64,000 nucleotides of DNA from Jonesia quinghaiensis DSM 15701 (GCF_000423205.1 NZ_AUHN01000006.1:186001-250000); one strand, 5' to 3'. Shown: positions 16,828 through 26,367, counted from the first letter of the stretch. Numbers and translations are program-made. The notes: generated by a model not told the origin, from the letters alone.

Positions 16828-17937
16828 GTGGCCATAGAATTCGCAGTAGAGATCTCCCAGCTTCGCGCAACCCTCGCAACCATCTCCGCGGTGAGCGATC
16901 CTGAGGCGTTGATCGCAAAAATCGCAGAACTGTCCGATGCAGCGTCCGCCCCTGATCTATGGGATGACCCAACCGAGGCGCAAAAGGTCACGAGCGCCTT
17001 GTCTCTGACACAAAACGAACTGAAGCGCATTGACTCAATGCAGCAACGCATCGATGACCTTGAAGTCCTTGTGGAAATGGCAGTGGAAGGCGACGACGCG
17101 GAAACGTTGGCCGAGGCTGAAGGCGAGTTCCACGCCATTAAGAAAGACCTCGATGCCCTAGAGGTTCGGACACTGCTGTCTGGAGAATACGATGCGCGTG
17201 AAGCGGTTGTGACAATCCGCTCCGGAGCTGGTGGTGTTGACGCTGCAGACTTCGCAGAAATGTTGATGCGCATGTACCTGCGTTGGGCTGAGCGGCACGG
17301 TTATCCAACTGCAGTGTTGGATACGTCTTACGCTGAAGAAGCCGGCTTGAAATCGGCGACGTTTGAGGTGAAAGCCCCTTACGCTTTTGGCACATTGTCT
17401 GTCGAGGCGGGTACTCACCGCCTCGTCCGTATCTCGCCGTTCGATAACCAGGGCCGCCGTCAGACATCTTTCGCTGCCGTTGAAGTTGTGCCCCTTATCG
17501 AGCAAACAGACCACATCGACATTCCGGACAACGAGATCCGAGTTGACGTGTTCCGCTCATCAGGTCCTGGTGGTCAATCCGTGAACACAACGGACTCCGC
17601 TGTGCGCCTCACCCACATCCCCACCGGGATTGTGGTGTCGATGCAAAATGAGAAATCACAGATTCAGAACCGTGCTGCGGCTATGCGTGTGCTTCAGTCT
17701 CGGTTGCTCATTGAGCGTAAGGCCGAAGAGAAAGCCAAAAAGAAGGAACTCGCCGGGGACATTAAAGCCTCGTGGGGTGACCAGATGCGCTCCTACGTGC
17801 TCCAGCCTTACCAAATGGTCAAAGACCTCCGCACCGAGCACGAGGTGGGTAACACCTCAGCTGTGTTCGATGGTCAGATTGATGACTTCATCGAAGCCGG
17901 CATCCGGTGGCGCCGCTCGAAAGACGCGCAAGAATAA
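16828..17937 (+). CDS. prfB: Peptide chain release factor 2
   Basis: This 369-aa factor recognises UGA/UAA through the SPF tripeptide, seen in [11 protein letters not shown]. It hydrolyses peptidyl-tRNA through GGQ, seen in [17 protein letters not shown]. The frame is uninterrupted from the GTG, so the programmed +1 frameshift that regulates prfB in many bacteria is absent, as usual in actinobacteria. Upstream is a leaderless-type promoter; downstream is a strong hairpin. Confidence 0.96.
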   Translation: MAIEFAVEISQLRATLATISAVSDPEALIAKIAELSDAASAPDLWDDPTEAQKVTSALSLTQNELKRIDSMQQRIDDLEVLVEMAVEGDDAETLAEAEGEFHAIKKDLDALEVRTLLSGEYDAREAVVTIRSGAGGVDAADFAEMLMRMYLRWAERHGYPTAVLDTSYAEEAGLKSATFEVKAPYAFGTLSVEAGTHRLVRISPFDNQGRRQTSFAAVEVVPLIEQTDHIDIPDNEIRVDVFRSSGPGGQSVNTTDSAVRLTHIPTGIVVSMQNEKSQIQNRAAAMRVLQSRLLIERKAEEKAKKKELAGDIKASWGDQMRSYVLQPYQMVKDLRTEHEVGNTSAVFDGQIDDFIEAGIRWRRSKDAQE

Positions 17938-17978
17938 TTAGTTCCGCACCCCCGCCAAGGGGATAGTTAGTGCCACGC

Positions 17979-18012
17979 GCCCCGGGCGCCTCGTCATTGA
18001 GGTGCCCGGGGC
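17979..18012 (+). terminator. Terminator hairpin after prfB
   Basis: 14-bp arms GCCCCGGGCGCCTC and GAGGTGCCCGGGGC enclose GTCATT, with one mismatched (G-T) position. It serves prfB and probably also the convergent VOC gene. Confidence 0.75.
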
Positions 18013-18048
18013 ACGTGTTGTTGACGGGGCTAGCGCCAGTGGCGAGTG

Positions 18049-18495
18049 CTAGGAACTGGGGGCAGGTTCACTGATGCAAAACTCGTTACCCCACGGGTCA
18101 CTGAGCGTGTACCAGCGGTGGGGCCCCTGTGTGGCTTCATGGAGGAAAGTAGCTCCACGGCTGATCAGTGCATCGCGCTCAGCGTCTAGGGTGCCGGTGT
18201 CTACTGTAATGTCGAGATGCATCCGGTTTTTTGTCGTCTTTGCCTCAGGGACTCTCTGTACGAGGAGGCGAGGCGCCCCAGGGTGGTCGGGATCAGTGAG
18301 GGCAGCGCCATCGCGCCACACAAGGGTCCCGTTGTAGTCCACTGTCTCGTCTTGGTGAGCATGTCCCTGGGCGACCATCTCCCGGATGAAGTCAGGGTTG
18401 CTGGGCTCGACCTGCCAGTCCAACGTTTGCGCCCACCAGTGGGCGGTGTCGTGCGGGTCGGAACTGTCCAAGGCAATCTGAAATGTTCGGCTCAT
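18049..18495 (-). CDS. VOC superfamily (glyoxalase-like) protein
   Basis: This 148-aa protein has two beta-alpha-beta-beta-beta modules: FQIALDSSDPHDTAHWWAQT at the start, and RMHLDITVDT ending with DPWGNEFCISEP. The latter is the typical C-terminal VOC strand with a metal-binding Glu. This resembles the glyoxalase_6 subgroup, whose substrates are mostly unknown. The ATG at 18495 aligns with the first VOC strand; a start at 18552 would add 19 unrelated residues. Confidence 0.82.
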   Translation of the reverse strand: MSRTFQIALDSSDPHDTAHWWAQTLDWQVEPSNPDFIREMVAQGHAHQDETVDYNGTLVWRDGAALTDPDHPGAPRLLVQRVPEAKTTKNRMHLDITVDTGTLDAERDALISRGATFLHEATQGPHRWYTLSDPWGNEFCISEPAPSS

Positions 18496-18683
18496 GCGTT
18501 CCACACTAAGTGGCCTGTCTGACACGTGCATGACGATGCCAGTACCCAGCAAACATGCAGGTAACTGTGAGTGTTCTCATGATGCGGCGTGTCCTGCACA
18601 CAGAACTGGGGAGTACTGCCTAGTCTCAAACTGGCTGTTTTTCTGGTGCGGCGCGATTTCGCGCCCTGACCATGGGATGTTGT

Positions 18684-19373
18684 GTGATTCGGTTCGATAA
18701 CGTCACGAAGGTCTATGCGCGCGGGGCACGCCCAGCGCTCAATGACCTGACTGTAGAGATTGAACGAGGAGAGTTCGTCTTCCTCGTTGGTGCGTCAGGG
18801 TCGGGGAAATCCACGTTCCTGCGCCTTACTCTGCGTGAGGAAAAAGCGACGTCGGGTCGTGTATTGGTGGCAGGGCAAGACCTTACCGCTTTGTCGAATT
18901 GGAAGGTCCCAGCGATGCGCCGCAAAATCGGCGCAGTGTTCCAAGACTTCCGGCTGCTTCCCAATAAGACCGTCTTTGAGAACGTTGCGTTCGCCTTGCA
19001 GGTGATTGGTAAGCCAAAACACCACATTCTTACGACCGTGCCTGAAACACTAGATATGGTTGGTTTGGCTGGTAAGGAGAAGCGACGCCCCCATGAACTA
19101 TCTGGTGGTGAACAGCAACGCGTCGCTATTGCCCGGGCGTTCGTTAATCGCCCAGACATTTTACTCTGTGATGAGCCCACCGGAAACCTCGACCCCACCA
19201 CGTCGCTTGGCATTATGCGGTTGCTGGACCGCATCAATAGAACAGGGACCACAGTGGTGATGGCTACCCACGACGATGAGATCGTGGACCAGATGCGAAA
19301 GCGCGTCATTGAGTTGCAGACTGGTGAGCTTGTGCGCGACCAGTCACGCGGCGTCTACGGATCGTCACGGTAG
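18684..19373 (+). CDS. ftsE: Cell division ATP-binding protein FtsE
   Basis: This 229-aa ABC ATPase forms the FtsEX complex at the divisome. It has Walker [11 protein letters not shown]-loop FQDFRLL, signature LSGGEQQR, Walker [14 protein letters not shown] and the switch His (ATHDDE). GTG at 18684 gives the family-typical start [14 protein letters not shown] at 18672 would add four residues and remains possible. It lies 9 nt upstream of ftsX. Confidence 0.95.
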   Translation: MIRFDNVTKVYARGARPALNDLTVEIERGEFVFLVGASGSGKSTFLRLTLREEKATSGRVLVAGQDLTALSNWKVPAMRRKIGAVFQDFRLLPNKTVFENVAFALQVIGKPKHHILTTVPETLDMVGLAGKEKRRPHELSGGEQQRVAIARAFVNRPDILLCDEPTGNLDPTTSLGIMRLLDRINRTGTTVVMATHDDEIVDQMRKRVIELQTGELVRDQSRGVYGSSR

Positions 19374-19382
19374 GGAGCCGCT

Positions 19383-20297
19383 ATGAGACTGCAGTTTATT
19401 CTTTCTGAAATTGGGATTGGTCTTCGTCGGAATCTTTCGATGACCATCTCAGTGATCCTTGTGACCTTTGTGTCCCTGACCTTTGTGGGCGCAGCGATCC
19501 TGACTCAGGGCCAGATCCAAAAGTTCAAGGGTGAGTGGTATGACAAAGTAGAAATCACCGTGTACCTGTGCCCCCGGGACTCGACGGTTCCTAGTTGCGC
19601 AGATGGTGAAGCTACTCAGGAACACATCAATCAAATTGAGCAAGTACTTGAATCGCCGGAGGTTTCCCCGGAGATTCGTGAGGTCATGTTTGAGTCTAAG
19701 GACGATGCGTGGGTTGCGTTTGAACGCAACTTTTCGGACCGCTGGTGGTTCACTGAAATGTCTGTTGATGACATGAATGCATCCTTCAGGATCAAATTGA
19801 CTGACCCTGAGGAGTATCAGGTCATCAACGAGGTGCTCACTGGGCGCGCTGGGGTTGAGGAAGTGCGCGACCAGCGCGAAATCTACGAACCGCTCTTCGA
19901 TGTGCTCACAAAAGCAACGCTTGTTGCGTCTGGTCTGGCTGGGGTGATGCTGTTAGCTGCAGTGCTGTTGATTACCACAACCATTAGGTTGTCAGCCTTG
20001 TCTCGCCGCCGTGAAACCGGAATTATGCGCCTTGTTGGTGCCTCGACGTTGTTTATTCAACTGCCCTTCATGCTTGAAGGTGCGATAGCAGCGACTGTGG
20101 GTGCGCTCCTCGCGTGCGTTGCCCTCTGGGGTGGTGTCCACTATTTAGTGGAAGGCTGGTTGGGGCAAAACATGGACTGGATACCTTATGTCACCACCGG
20201 TGACGTGTTGATGGTGGCGCCGTGGCTCATTATTGTCGCGATACTACTTGCTGCCATCTCATCCATCGTGACCTTAAGCCGATACACAAAGGTGTGA
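19383..20297 (+). CDS. ftsX: Cell division protein FtsX
   Basis: This 304-aa membrane protein has four helices. Helix 1 (about 22-43) is followed by a large extracytoplasmic loop, then helices near 178-200, 225-250 and 275-298. The loop (residues 44-175) contains a Cys pair. FtsX transmits the FtsE ATPase cycle to a peptidoglycan hydrolase. It is sandwiched between ftsE and an M23 hydrolase gene that starts 2 nt after its stop, a strong hint that the three act together. Confidence 0.94.
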   Translation: MRLQFILSEIGIGLRRNLSMTISVILVTFVSLTFVGAAILTQGQIQKFKGEWYDKVEITVYLCPRDSTVPSCADGEATQEHINQIEQVLESPEVSPEIREVMFESKDDAWVAFERNFSDRWWFTEMSVDDMNASFRIKLTDPEEYQVINEVLTGRAGVEEVRDQREIYEPLFDVLTKATLVASGLAGVMLLAAVLLITTTIRLSALSRRRETGIMRLVGASTLFIQLPFMLEGAIAATVGALLACVALWGGVHYLVEGWLGQNMDWIPYVTTGDVLMVAPWLIIVAILLAAISSIVTLSRYTKV

Positions 20298-20299
20298 GT

Positions 20300-21769
20300 A
20301 TGGATAGGATCATGAGACTCCCGCGAGCAAACCGGTGGTCTTACACCGGGTGGCTTGCCATCACTGTTCTGTTGGCTCTTGTTCTTGGGCTTGTGGCTTT
20401 CCCGGCCTATGGTGACGATCTTGACGATCGCATGGCTGCAGCCAAGCGCAAGCAGCAGGAAAGTGAACAGCAAATCGGTCAACTCGAGAGTGAGCTCGCT
20501 GAGACAGATGCGGAACTCGCTGATGCCTATCTAAAACTTCAAAAGGTGCAGGCGGAACTTCCCGTTGCGCAGGCCAATGTTTCGCTTGCGCGGGCTGAAC
20601 ATGAAGAGGCGGTGCGTGAGGCAGAGTCTCTCGCTACAAAATTGCGCGATGCACAAGATGAAAAAACATCGTTGGAATCCCAAGTGGAAGCCAATGACGA
20701 ATCGATGACCCAAGCCCGGGCTGGTGTAGCTGAGATGGCGCGCCAAGCGGCGCGTGGGGACCTCGACATGAGTACCTTCGGCATGGTTGTTGGCGCGCAA
20801 TCCACAGAAGACTTTGTGGAACGCTACTCGATGTCCAATACAGCTCTGCGGGTTCAGAGTCAGTCGCTATCTGCCTTGCGTGACGCGCAAGCACTTTCCC
20901 GCAACGCAGAGATCCGACTTCAAGCAGTTGAAGAAATTATCGCTCAACTAAAAAAAGAAGCTGACGAGCAGGTTGACGTAGCGGAGCAGAAGGAACAGGC
21001 CGCTGAAGCTGCTATGCGCGAGGTGGAGAACCTCATCGCGCAGCAGGAGGAAGCTGCCGCAGCTGTTGAATCACGGAAAGAAGCCGCTGAGCAGAAGCTA
21101 CAGAGCGAAGAAGCATCGGCGAACCAACTGTCACGTGAAATCCGTGAACTCGCAGGACTGCAAGAAGAACAACGCCTCGAAGAAGAGCGCAAAGAAAAGG
21201 AACGGCAAGAAGCAGCACGGAAAAAAGCTGAAGAAGAAGCAAAGAAAAACAACAACGGGTCCTCAGGCGGAGGGTCATCTGGTGGGTCCTCCGGCGGAGG
21301 CTCATCCAGTGGCGGTTCATCAGGGGGAGGCTCTTCCAGTGGCGGCTCATCCGGGGGGAGCTCCTCGGGTAAAGCATTTACTGCGTGGCCTACCGCGTAT
21401 CGGGTGGTCACCTCAAGTTATGGATGGCGCCTTCACCCAGTCCTTGGGTACCACCGGCTCCACGCCGGCACCGATATGCGTGCTTACTGTGGAACGCCCA
21501 TTTACGCAGCACGCTCGGGGAAGGTGCAGTGGGCGAAGTACTACGGTGGTTTTGGAAACCAAGTACTCATCAACCACGGCAGTTACAACGGGAAATCCTT
21601 GATGTCCTCCTACAACCACTTGACGTCCTTTTCGGTGCGCAGTGGGCAGAGTGTTAAAGCCGGCCAACTTCTTGGATATTCCGGTACCACAGGCACCTCT
21701 ACCGCCTGCCACCTGCACTTTGAAGTGTATGTCAATGGATCAACAGTGGACCCTATGACGATGATGTGA
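20300..21769 (+). CDS. M23-family peptidoglycan hydrolase with coiled coil (EnvC-like, FtsEX partner)
   Basis: This 489-aa exported protein has a signal segment or anchor at about 18-38. A long coiled coil runs from about 42 to 315 (KQQESEQQIGQLESELAET onwards), then a Gly/Ser linker at about 320-357, then a LytM/M23 domain at about 375-489. The Zn ligands are present: HAGTD supplies His and Asp and HLHFE supplies His. The architecture matches EnvC/PcsB/RipC-like hydrolases that FtsX activates through the coiled coil. ATG at 20300 gives a normal signal peptide; the upstream ATG at 20222 lies inside ftsX. Confidence 0.9.
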   Translation: MDRIMRLPRANRWSYTGWLAITVLLALVLGLVAFPAYGDDLDDRMAAAKRKQQESEQQIGQLESELAETDAELADAYLKLQKVQAELPVAQANVSLARAEHEEAVREAESLATKLRDAQDEKTSLESQVEANDESMTQARAGVAEMARQAARGDLDMSTFGMVVGAQSTEDFVERYSMSNTALRVQSQSLSALRDAQALSRNAEIRLQAVEEIIAQLKKEADEQVDVAEQKEQAAEAAMREVENLIAQQEEAAAAVESRKEAAEQKLQSEEASANQLSREIRELAGLQEEQRLEEERKEKERQEAARKKAEEEAKKNNNGSSGGGSSGGSSGGGSSSGGSSGGGSSSGGSSGGSSSGKAFTAWPTAYRVVTSSYGWRLHPVLGYHRLHAGTDMRAYCGTPIYAARSGKVQWAKYYGGFGNQVLINHGSYNGKSLMSSYNHLTSFSVRSGQSVKAGQLLGYSGTTGTSTACHLHFEVYVNGSTVDPMTMM

Positions 21770-21916
21770 GCATCACATTCACCCTGCGTGAAATTCCGTG
21801 GCTAACAGTGCCACCCTCGCGTAATGTATGTGGAGTTCCGCGATTCACCAGCCGCGTTGAGGCTGATGATCGTGGTGTGGCATGATCTGCAACATACGCT
21901 TGAAAGGAGAGTTGCT

Positions 21917-22447
21917 GTGGTCAAGAGCAAGATGTACAACGTTCCAGCGGCTCAATCCAACAAGCCGAAGGCGCAGAACAACGCCCCCAAGAAGGAACTC
22001 GTTGCTAGTAACAAGAAAGCTCGTCACGATTACCTCATTGAGGATGTGTTTGAAGCCGGAATGGTACTGAGCGGTACTGAAGTTAAAGCACTTCGGGCTG
22101 GGCGAGCTTCCCTCATTGACGGGTGGGTAACTATCGATGACAGCTTAGAGGCGTGGCTCGAAGGAGCTCACATCTCTGAGTACAACCACGGCACATGGAC
22201 AAACCATGCTCCGCGGCGCAAAAGGAAGTTACTGCTGCACAAACAGGAGATCCTGCGGTTGGCAAACAAGTCAACTGATAAGGGGTATACGATTGTTCCC
22301 TTGCAGATCTACTTTTTGGATGGCCGGGCTAAGGTGGAAATCGCTGTAGCGCGGGGTAAGAAAGAGTATGACAAGCGGCAGTCGTTGCGTGAGCGTCAGG
22401 ACAACCTTGAAGCTCAACGGGCGATGCGTCGCAAAGAGTTCCGGTAA
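21917..22447 (+). CDS. smpB: SsrA-binding protein SmpB
   Basis: This 176-aa protein binds tmRNA and delivers it to stalled ribosomes. Conserved stretches include [32 protein letters not shown] and [16 protein letters not shown]. The basic tail ([17 protein letters not shown]) enters the mRNA channel. GTG at 21917 is chosen because AAAGGAGA sits 6 nt upstream. ssrA follows directly. Confidence 0.95.
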   Translation: MVKSKMYNVPAAQSNKPKAQNNAPKKELVASNKKARHDYLIEDVFEAGMVLSGTEVKALRAGRASLIDGWVTIDDSLEAWLEGAHISEYNHGTWTNHAPRRKRKLLLHKQEILRLANKSTDKGYTIVPLQIYFLDGRAKVEIAVARGKKEYDKRQSLRERQDNLEAQRAMRRKEFR

Positions 22448-22513
22448 AGCACCGGTGCCACACGACCAGTCTTGACGGGTGTTGTGGTGGAATATGCAGT
22501 GGACGCATCGCGT

Positions 22514-22519
22514 TACACT
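22514..22519 (+). promoter_or_regulatory. Possible ssrA -10 box
   Basis: TACACT about 44 nt before the mature tmRNA 5' end; no clear -35 is visible. Confidence 0.3.
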
Positions 22520-22562
22520 GGATAAGCCCTCGCTTGCGGGGGCGTTGTTTGACAACAACATA

Positions 22563-22930
22563 GGGGCCGATCGGTTTCGACGGTGGTCGTTTTTCTAGGG
22601 GAAGCGAGCCGAGGATGTGAACTTATCTCGTAAACGATGTTCACAAAACAATAGGTGCCGATACAAAGCGCACCGACTTCGCACTTGCTGCTTGATCAGT
22701 AAGTCCTGAAGTCCGTCAGCCCTAGGTTGCTATCGCCTAGGTTCCTGGCGTCAGCTAGGTAGCCACTGCTTGTCACATTTGTCGTTGGTGTGGCAGGGAC
22801 TTTCAGACGACTGGGCCTGTCCGCAACTTGTCTGCGTGCGTGCGGGGGCCGAGAAAATCCAGAGCAGACTGCGCTCGGAGAAGTCCTAGATTCGCGTCAT
22901 CGGACCGGGGTTCGATTCCCCGCGGCTCCA
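22563..22930 (+). ncRNA. ssrA: Transfer-messenger RNA
   Basis: The RNA starts GGGGCCGATCGGTTTCGACG and ends with the T-arm GGTTCGATTCC and acceptor strand CGGCTCC plus discriminator A, pairing with GGGGCCG (one G-U). The CCA is not encoded. The tag reading frame starts at the GCC at 22657 and gives ADTKRTDFALAA before TGA at 22693. The ALAA end is the normal protease degron. smpB is upstream. The 3' end serves as the integration site of the following island. Confidence 0.96.
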
Positions 22931-22967
22931 CATATGGGTAATGCCCCCGCTACACGGCGGGGGCATT
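22911..22967 (+). repeat. attL: left direct repeat of the ssrA-integrated island
   Basis: The T-arm/acceptor end of ssrA plus the following hairpin recur at 33237-33293. The first 28 nt (through CACATATGGG) are identical, and the whole 57 nt differ at two positions. This is the usual target-site duplication of tyrosine-recombinase elements at tmRNA genes. Confidence 0.9.
22940..22967 (+). terminator. ssrA terminator hairpin
   Basis: AATGCCCCCGC and GCGGGGGCATT are perfect 11-bp arms around TACACG. It is part of the duplicated att region. Confidence 0.7.
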
Positions 22968-23022
22968 GCTGCTGTTCAGGGGTTGTTTCCATGCGCTGGG
23001 GGAGTGATGCGGGAAGGGCGGG

Positions 23023-23047
23023 GTCAGGAAATAATCAGGAAAAATTA
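23023..23047 (+). repeat. Putative integrase arm-type site, left
   Basis: Two TCAGGAAA-like direct repeats 13 nt apart. A closely similar 25-nt stretch in the same orientation lies just inside the right end (33107-33131). Confidence 0.45.
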
Positions 23048-23070
23048 AACACCCTGTACCTGGAACCACG

Positions 23071-23700
23071 TCACTCAAAAGAGTCCAAAATGTTGGTGAC
23101 ATCAGGGGTCAATGTTGCACGCTTCACGTAGTGCTTCCGTGCAGTGTCCGAACCGGCGTGACCCAACAGTTTCGCAGCTATTTCCAACCCGCCACTGTCA
23201 CTGTTCGCCACAGCAGTCGCCGCTGTCTTACGGAACAGGTGCGTTCCAGTCCATTCCTCCCACTGCGTGCCCTGCACCAACCTAGTGATCCAGTCACGCA
23301 CAGCAGCAGGCTGACGCAACAGGTCACGCCCACGCAAAGACGGAAACACCAGGTCGTGCGGTCCACCGTCCAAACCAACAGCAGCAGCTCGCCGTAACGC
23401 GTCGGCAGCAAAACTGGAGATACGGACCTCACGGGTGGACCCCGAGGTTTTCGGCATCTCTGAGAAGATCAAACCTGTGTCATCGCGTGTCAGTGTCGCA
23501 TCGATTGTGATCGTTGGGTGATCAGTGTCAAGACCATTCACACGCGACCAGCGCAACGCCAGGGCTTCACCGATGCGAATAGCTGACCCCAGCATCACAT
23601 CAATGATCTCGGCTTGCTGCACGTAGCAGTCAGCCTCGTCCGCCCCAGACGTACTACGAACGAACGCAAGCGCAGAAAGCTGATGCAGGGGAAGGGAACC
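23071..23700 (-). pseudogene. Tyrosine recombinase (integrase), N-terminus lost
   Basis: The frame opens at 23700 just after a TGA and encodes about 209 residues ending at 23071. It contains an apparently complete catalytic domain: Arg I in SAIRIGEALALRW, the HxxR box in THLFRKTAATAV, LLGHAGSDT and the nucleophile Tyr in KHYVKR. The arm-binding and core-binding domains (roughly 150-200 residues in related enzymes) are missing, and no homologous sequence lies upstream. The only ordinary starts are inside (GTG/CAG near 23625). Position next to attL identifies it as the island integrase, probably inactive. Confidence 0.8.
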
Positions 23701-23852
23701 TCACCGAAGCGACCACATAAAGCACAGGCAAGCACAGAGAACTCGAATGCACATGGTTCATTTCGAGATCGATACGTACTCGTACCCGTATCTGAAACTA
23801 TTCACCCATTATTTAGACAGGAAATCACATAGCAGACTATTACGCTGGGTGC

Positions 23853-24983
23853 ATGTTTCCAGGAGCCCAAAGTTCACAACTGACGCCCGAGCAATCTGAA
23901 ATACTGGATGCCCAGTACTTCAAGTCTGACCCGTATTTGTACTACAGGTCGAGAATTGATTCCATCCTCCATTGGGTTGACAGTGGAGACCTTGATCGCA
24001 CACAGGGTATGGCTGCAACTGTGTGGCAACGTTTGGGGCGAAAGGGTCTGGAAGACAAAGCACCTCCAGCGAAGGAGCGCGATTCCTTTGCTGCCATTGA
24101 AGCTTTCATGCTTCGTCATCACCTAGCAGAGGCTATTGCCAGGTTTACGTGGGCATGCATTAACCAAGATAAGACCTCTGATGAAAAGAAAAGGGCGGGG
24201 TTTTACCTGGCTCTTGTGGACTCACCCATGAAGACAGGGCAAGTATTAACCACTGTGATAGAAACCCTTGCTCAGGACACTGAGGGCCTCTATTTCAACA
24301 AGCTCCTCATGCCGGGTGACCTTCTGGATGCCGTGCGAGCAGGGGAGTTTAAACGTGACGAGGTTGAGGCTGTCTTTCATAATCTGTGTAACTGGCTGTG
24401 GCGGTCGTTTGACGTAATCGATAACGACCGTTTGCCCGATCTCAACAGTGCGTACAACAAGATGAAACACGGGTTTGCGGTACGTCCCGACAATCGCTTG
24501 AGAATGGACCTTCTGTCCGAGCCGCCAAAGTCCGAGCGTGGCTATTCCGTGCAGGAATTAAATGGCCCCAAAGCACATAAGTTTTTGACTGGATACACCG
24601 CTTCGTTCCTCTCAAGGAACAAACGAGACGGCGCTTGGGATTACACGGCGATGAATATCCCTACTGATGCGCTGTTGGCGGAGTGCGAAATGCTCGCAAT
24701 GGTATACGGGGCTCTTTTTAGGGCCCGTGCGCTGCCAGTTGCGCGTAGTGCATCTGAGCAATGGCGAGTCGCTGACTATCCGCCAGTTAGCGCACGTCCT
24801 ACCCCTGAAGAGTTTCTGAAAAATAGCGGATATAACGGCGTGGTTACGGCGGCAACTTTCAAGAAGGACGGGAGTCCTTGTGACCGTTCGACCATATTCT
24901 CTTCCCCTGCGGTGGAATGGCCAGCCACTGTCCAGAAGAGTAAGAAGTTTACAGCGTTCAATGATCCAGACGATAGTGAATGA
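23853..24983 (+). CDS. Uncharacterised cytoplasmic protein of the island
   Basis: This 376-aa soluble protein belongs to no family I recognise. Helical segments dominate. The motif LNSAYNKMKHGFAV resembles the (N/Y)xxKHG segment found in several HEPN-like helical domains, with RHHLAEAIARF further upstream, but this is weak. It stands alone on the plus strand near the left end. Composition is lower in G+C than the flanking housekeeping genes, in keeping with transfer. Confidence 0.6.
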   Translation: MFPGAQSSQLTPEQSEILDAQYFKSDPYLYYRSRIDSILHWVDSGDLDRTQGMAATVWQRLGRKGLEDKAPPAKERDSFAAIEAFMLRHHLAEAIARFTWACINQDKTSDEKKRAGFYLALVDSPMKTGQVLTTVIETLAQDTEGLYFNKLLMPGDLLDAVRAGEFKRDEVEAVFHNLCNWLWRSFDVIDNDRLPDLNSAYNKMKHGFAVRPDNRLRMDLLSEPPKSERGYSVQELNGPKAHKFLTGYTASFLSRNKRDGAWDYTAMNIPTDALLAECEMLAMVYGALFRARALPVARSASEQWRVADYPPVSARPTPEEFLKNSGYNGVVTAATFKKDGSPCDRSTIFSSPAVEWPATVQKSKKFTAFNDPDDSE

Positions 24984-25012
24984 CAGGGGTCTAAACTGTC
25001 CCAGCCGTCCTC

Positions 25013-25423
25013 ATGTCATCACTTACAGCCCGTCGCACACGCCAGGTGGTTCCCGCCGTGGTTCTCGCACTCATCCTGTCTGCGTCCGCGTGCTCAGGGG
25101 GTCAGGCTGAGGTGCCACCTGCGAGCGCACCATCATCACCGGCCGTAGTCGATTGCGGAGTCGGCGAACAGTCGGCAGATAGCCGTCGCGTCGTCACGTG
25201 CAAACAACTCGTCCAAGGCCAGGTTGAACTCGAGTCGGCGTGCAGCCGGGATCACCTATCACCGGGGCAGAGCGACTTCCCATGCCACATGCTTTCAAGC
25301 CAAACCCGAAAGTCATTTCCGACACGCGATGTACCTAGCTATCCCCCTTGCTTTTACTCATGCCCTCGGGAGCGCATGTCTGTGCCCGTAGTGGAGCGAG
25401 ACGCACCCGTTTTGGCGGACTAG
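25013..25423 (+). CDS. Putative lipoprotein
   Basis: A basic N-terminus is followed by VVLALILSASACSGG, a lipobox with Cys27. The 136-aa protein then has a Pro/Ser/Ala linker and a Cys-rich tail (eight further Cys). No family is recognised. The C-terminal third has an atypical composition (SYPPCFYSCPRER), so a frameshift or degenerate end is possible. It begins 30 nt after the preceding gene. Confidence 0.55.
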   Translation: MSSLTARRTRQVVPAVVLALILSASACSGGQAEVPPASAPSSPAVVDCGVGEQSADSRRVVTCKQLVQGQVELESACSRDHLSPGQSDFPCHMLSSQTRKSFPTRDVPSYPPCFYSCPRERMSVPVVERDAPVLAD

Positions 25424-25426
25424 GCG

Positions 25427-26356
25427 TTAGCAGTCTGAGCGGATGATGCACCATGCGTTCTCGAATGCAAGGTTCTCGAGGTCACTGGCACGCATCCACA
25501 CCTCTACAGGGTGGATGTCACCAAACCAACCTGTCAAAGCACCACTGGTATCCAGTTCCATCAACAGGACGTGCTCGTCGCTTTCCTTCTCTAGAGGTAG
25601 GACTTCTTCCACTGTTGGCCGTATAGCGACTTCTCCCGCCAATGACCGCCCATAAACGTGTGTGAACCCGCTCGGATCATCGCTTGGCTCCCCAATTGAG
25701 TAGACCTGCCACATGTTCAGATACTCTTCCAGTGCCGCCTCGGCGGCTTCGAATGAACCTGGCTCACTATCATCTATGTCTAGTGAGCTTGGCAGCATGA
25801 TCGTGCTTTCCGAGGCAAATAACTGACCATAGGTTTCGTCCGGTAAATCAAGGTCTTCTGGCCCGTAGCACAGTTCCAACCCTTGCTGGGCTATATCACG
25901 GTAGCGAATCTGCCATCCCTGCGCGGCGTGGTCCTCACTCTCCCAGCCGTAGGTTTCTAGATCGTGGAACAGTTCCAGGGTTCCTGTTTTAGGTAGCCAC
26001 GTTTTTGCGCCTGGGAATGAGTGGAATACCTCATCGCTGGTGTGGCCATACCACAGCGTTGACATTGGGAGTGTTAAAACATGCGCTAGCGGCTTCCCAT
26101 CAGCGTTACGGGGCCAATCCTCAATTGATGCCAACAAGGATGGGCCACCAAGGTAAGTGAGTTCAATGTGAGGGAATTCAACCCGATGCTCTTCAACGGG
26201 CATGCTCATGTCTGGAATTTCAGGGAGCAGTAGCGTCCATGCTAGATATTCTTCTAGGTGAGCAGCAGAATACTCGGGTTGTCGTGTCCATTGAATGACT
26301 TGTGGGAGCCGGTGATTTGTAGGGGCTGAGGGCATGGTTGCTTTTTTCGGGTTCAT
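25427..26356 (-). CDS. DUF1963 (YwqG-like) protein, candidate immunity protein
   Basis: This 309-aa cytoplasmic protein shows LGGPSLLASIEDWPRNADGK, the DUF1963 entry motif, and ends with GWFGDIHPVEVWMRASDL and NAWCIIRSDC, the family's C-terminal pattern. Family members often sit beside polymorphic toxins (B. subtilis ywqG lies next to the ywqH-L toxin cluster). Here it is the gene immediately downstream of, and co-directional with, a secreted nuclease toxin candidate, so immunity is the best guess. GAGGTGA precedes the ATG. A hairpin separates it from the toxin gene. Confidence 0.8.
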   Translation of the reverse strand: MNPKKATMPSAPTNHRLPQVIQWTRQPEYSAAHLEEYLAWTLLLPEIPDMSMPVEEHRVEFPHIELTYLGGPSLLASIEDWPRNADGKPLAHVLTLPMSTLWYGHTSDEVFHSFPGAKTWLPKTGTLELFHDLETYGWESEDHAAQGWQIRYRDIAQQGLELCYGPEDLDLPDETYGQLFASESTIMLPSSLDIDDSEPGSFEAAEAALEEYLNMWQVYSIGEPSDDPSGFTHVYGRSLAGEVAIRPTVEEVLPLEKESDEHVLLMELDTSGALTGWFGDIHPVEVWMRASDLENLAFENAWCIIRSDC

Positions 26357-26367
26357 TGGTTCACCTC

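Noticed and set aside
16828-16930. Programmed +1 frameshift in prfB
   Set aside because: The frame is continuous through the codon-25 region with no in-frame TGA, so no frameshift is needed.
23614-23832. Plus-strand 72-codon ORF across the integrase 5' end
   Set aside because: It is antisense to the integrase remnant, has a basic low-complexity translation and no ribosome-binding site.
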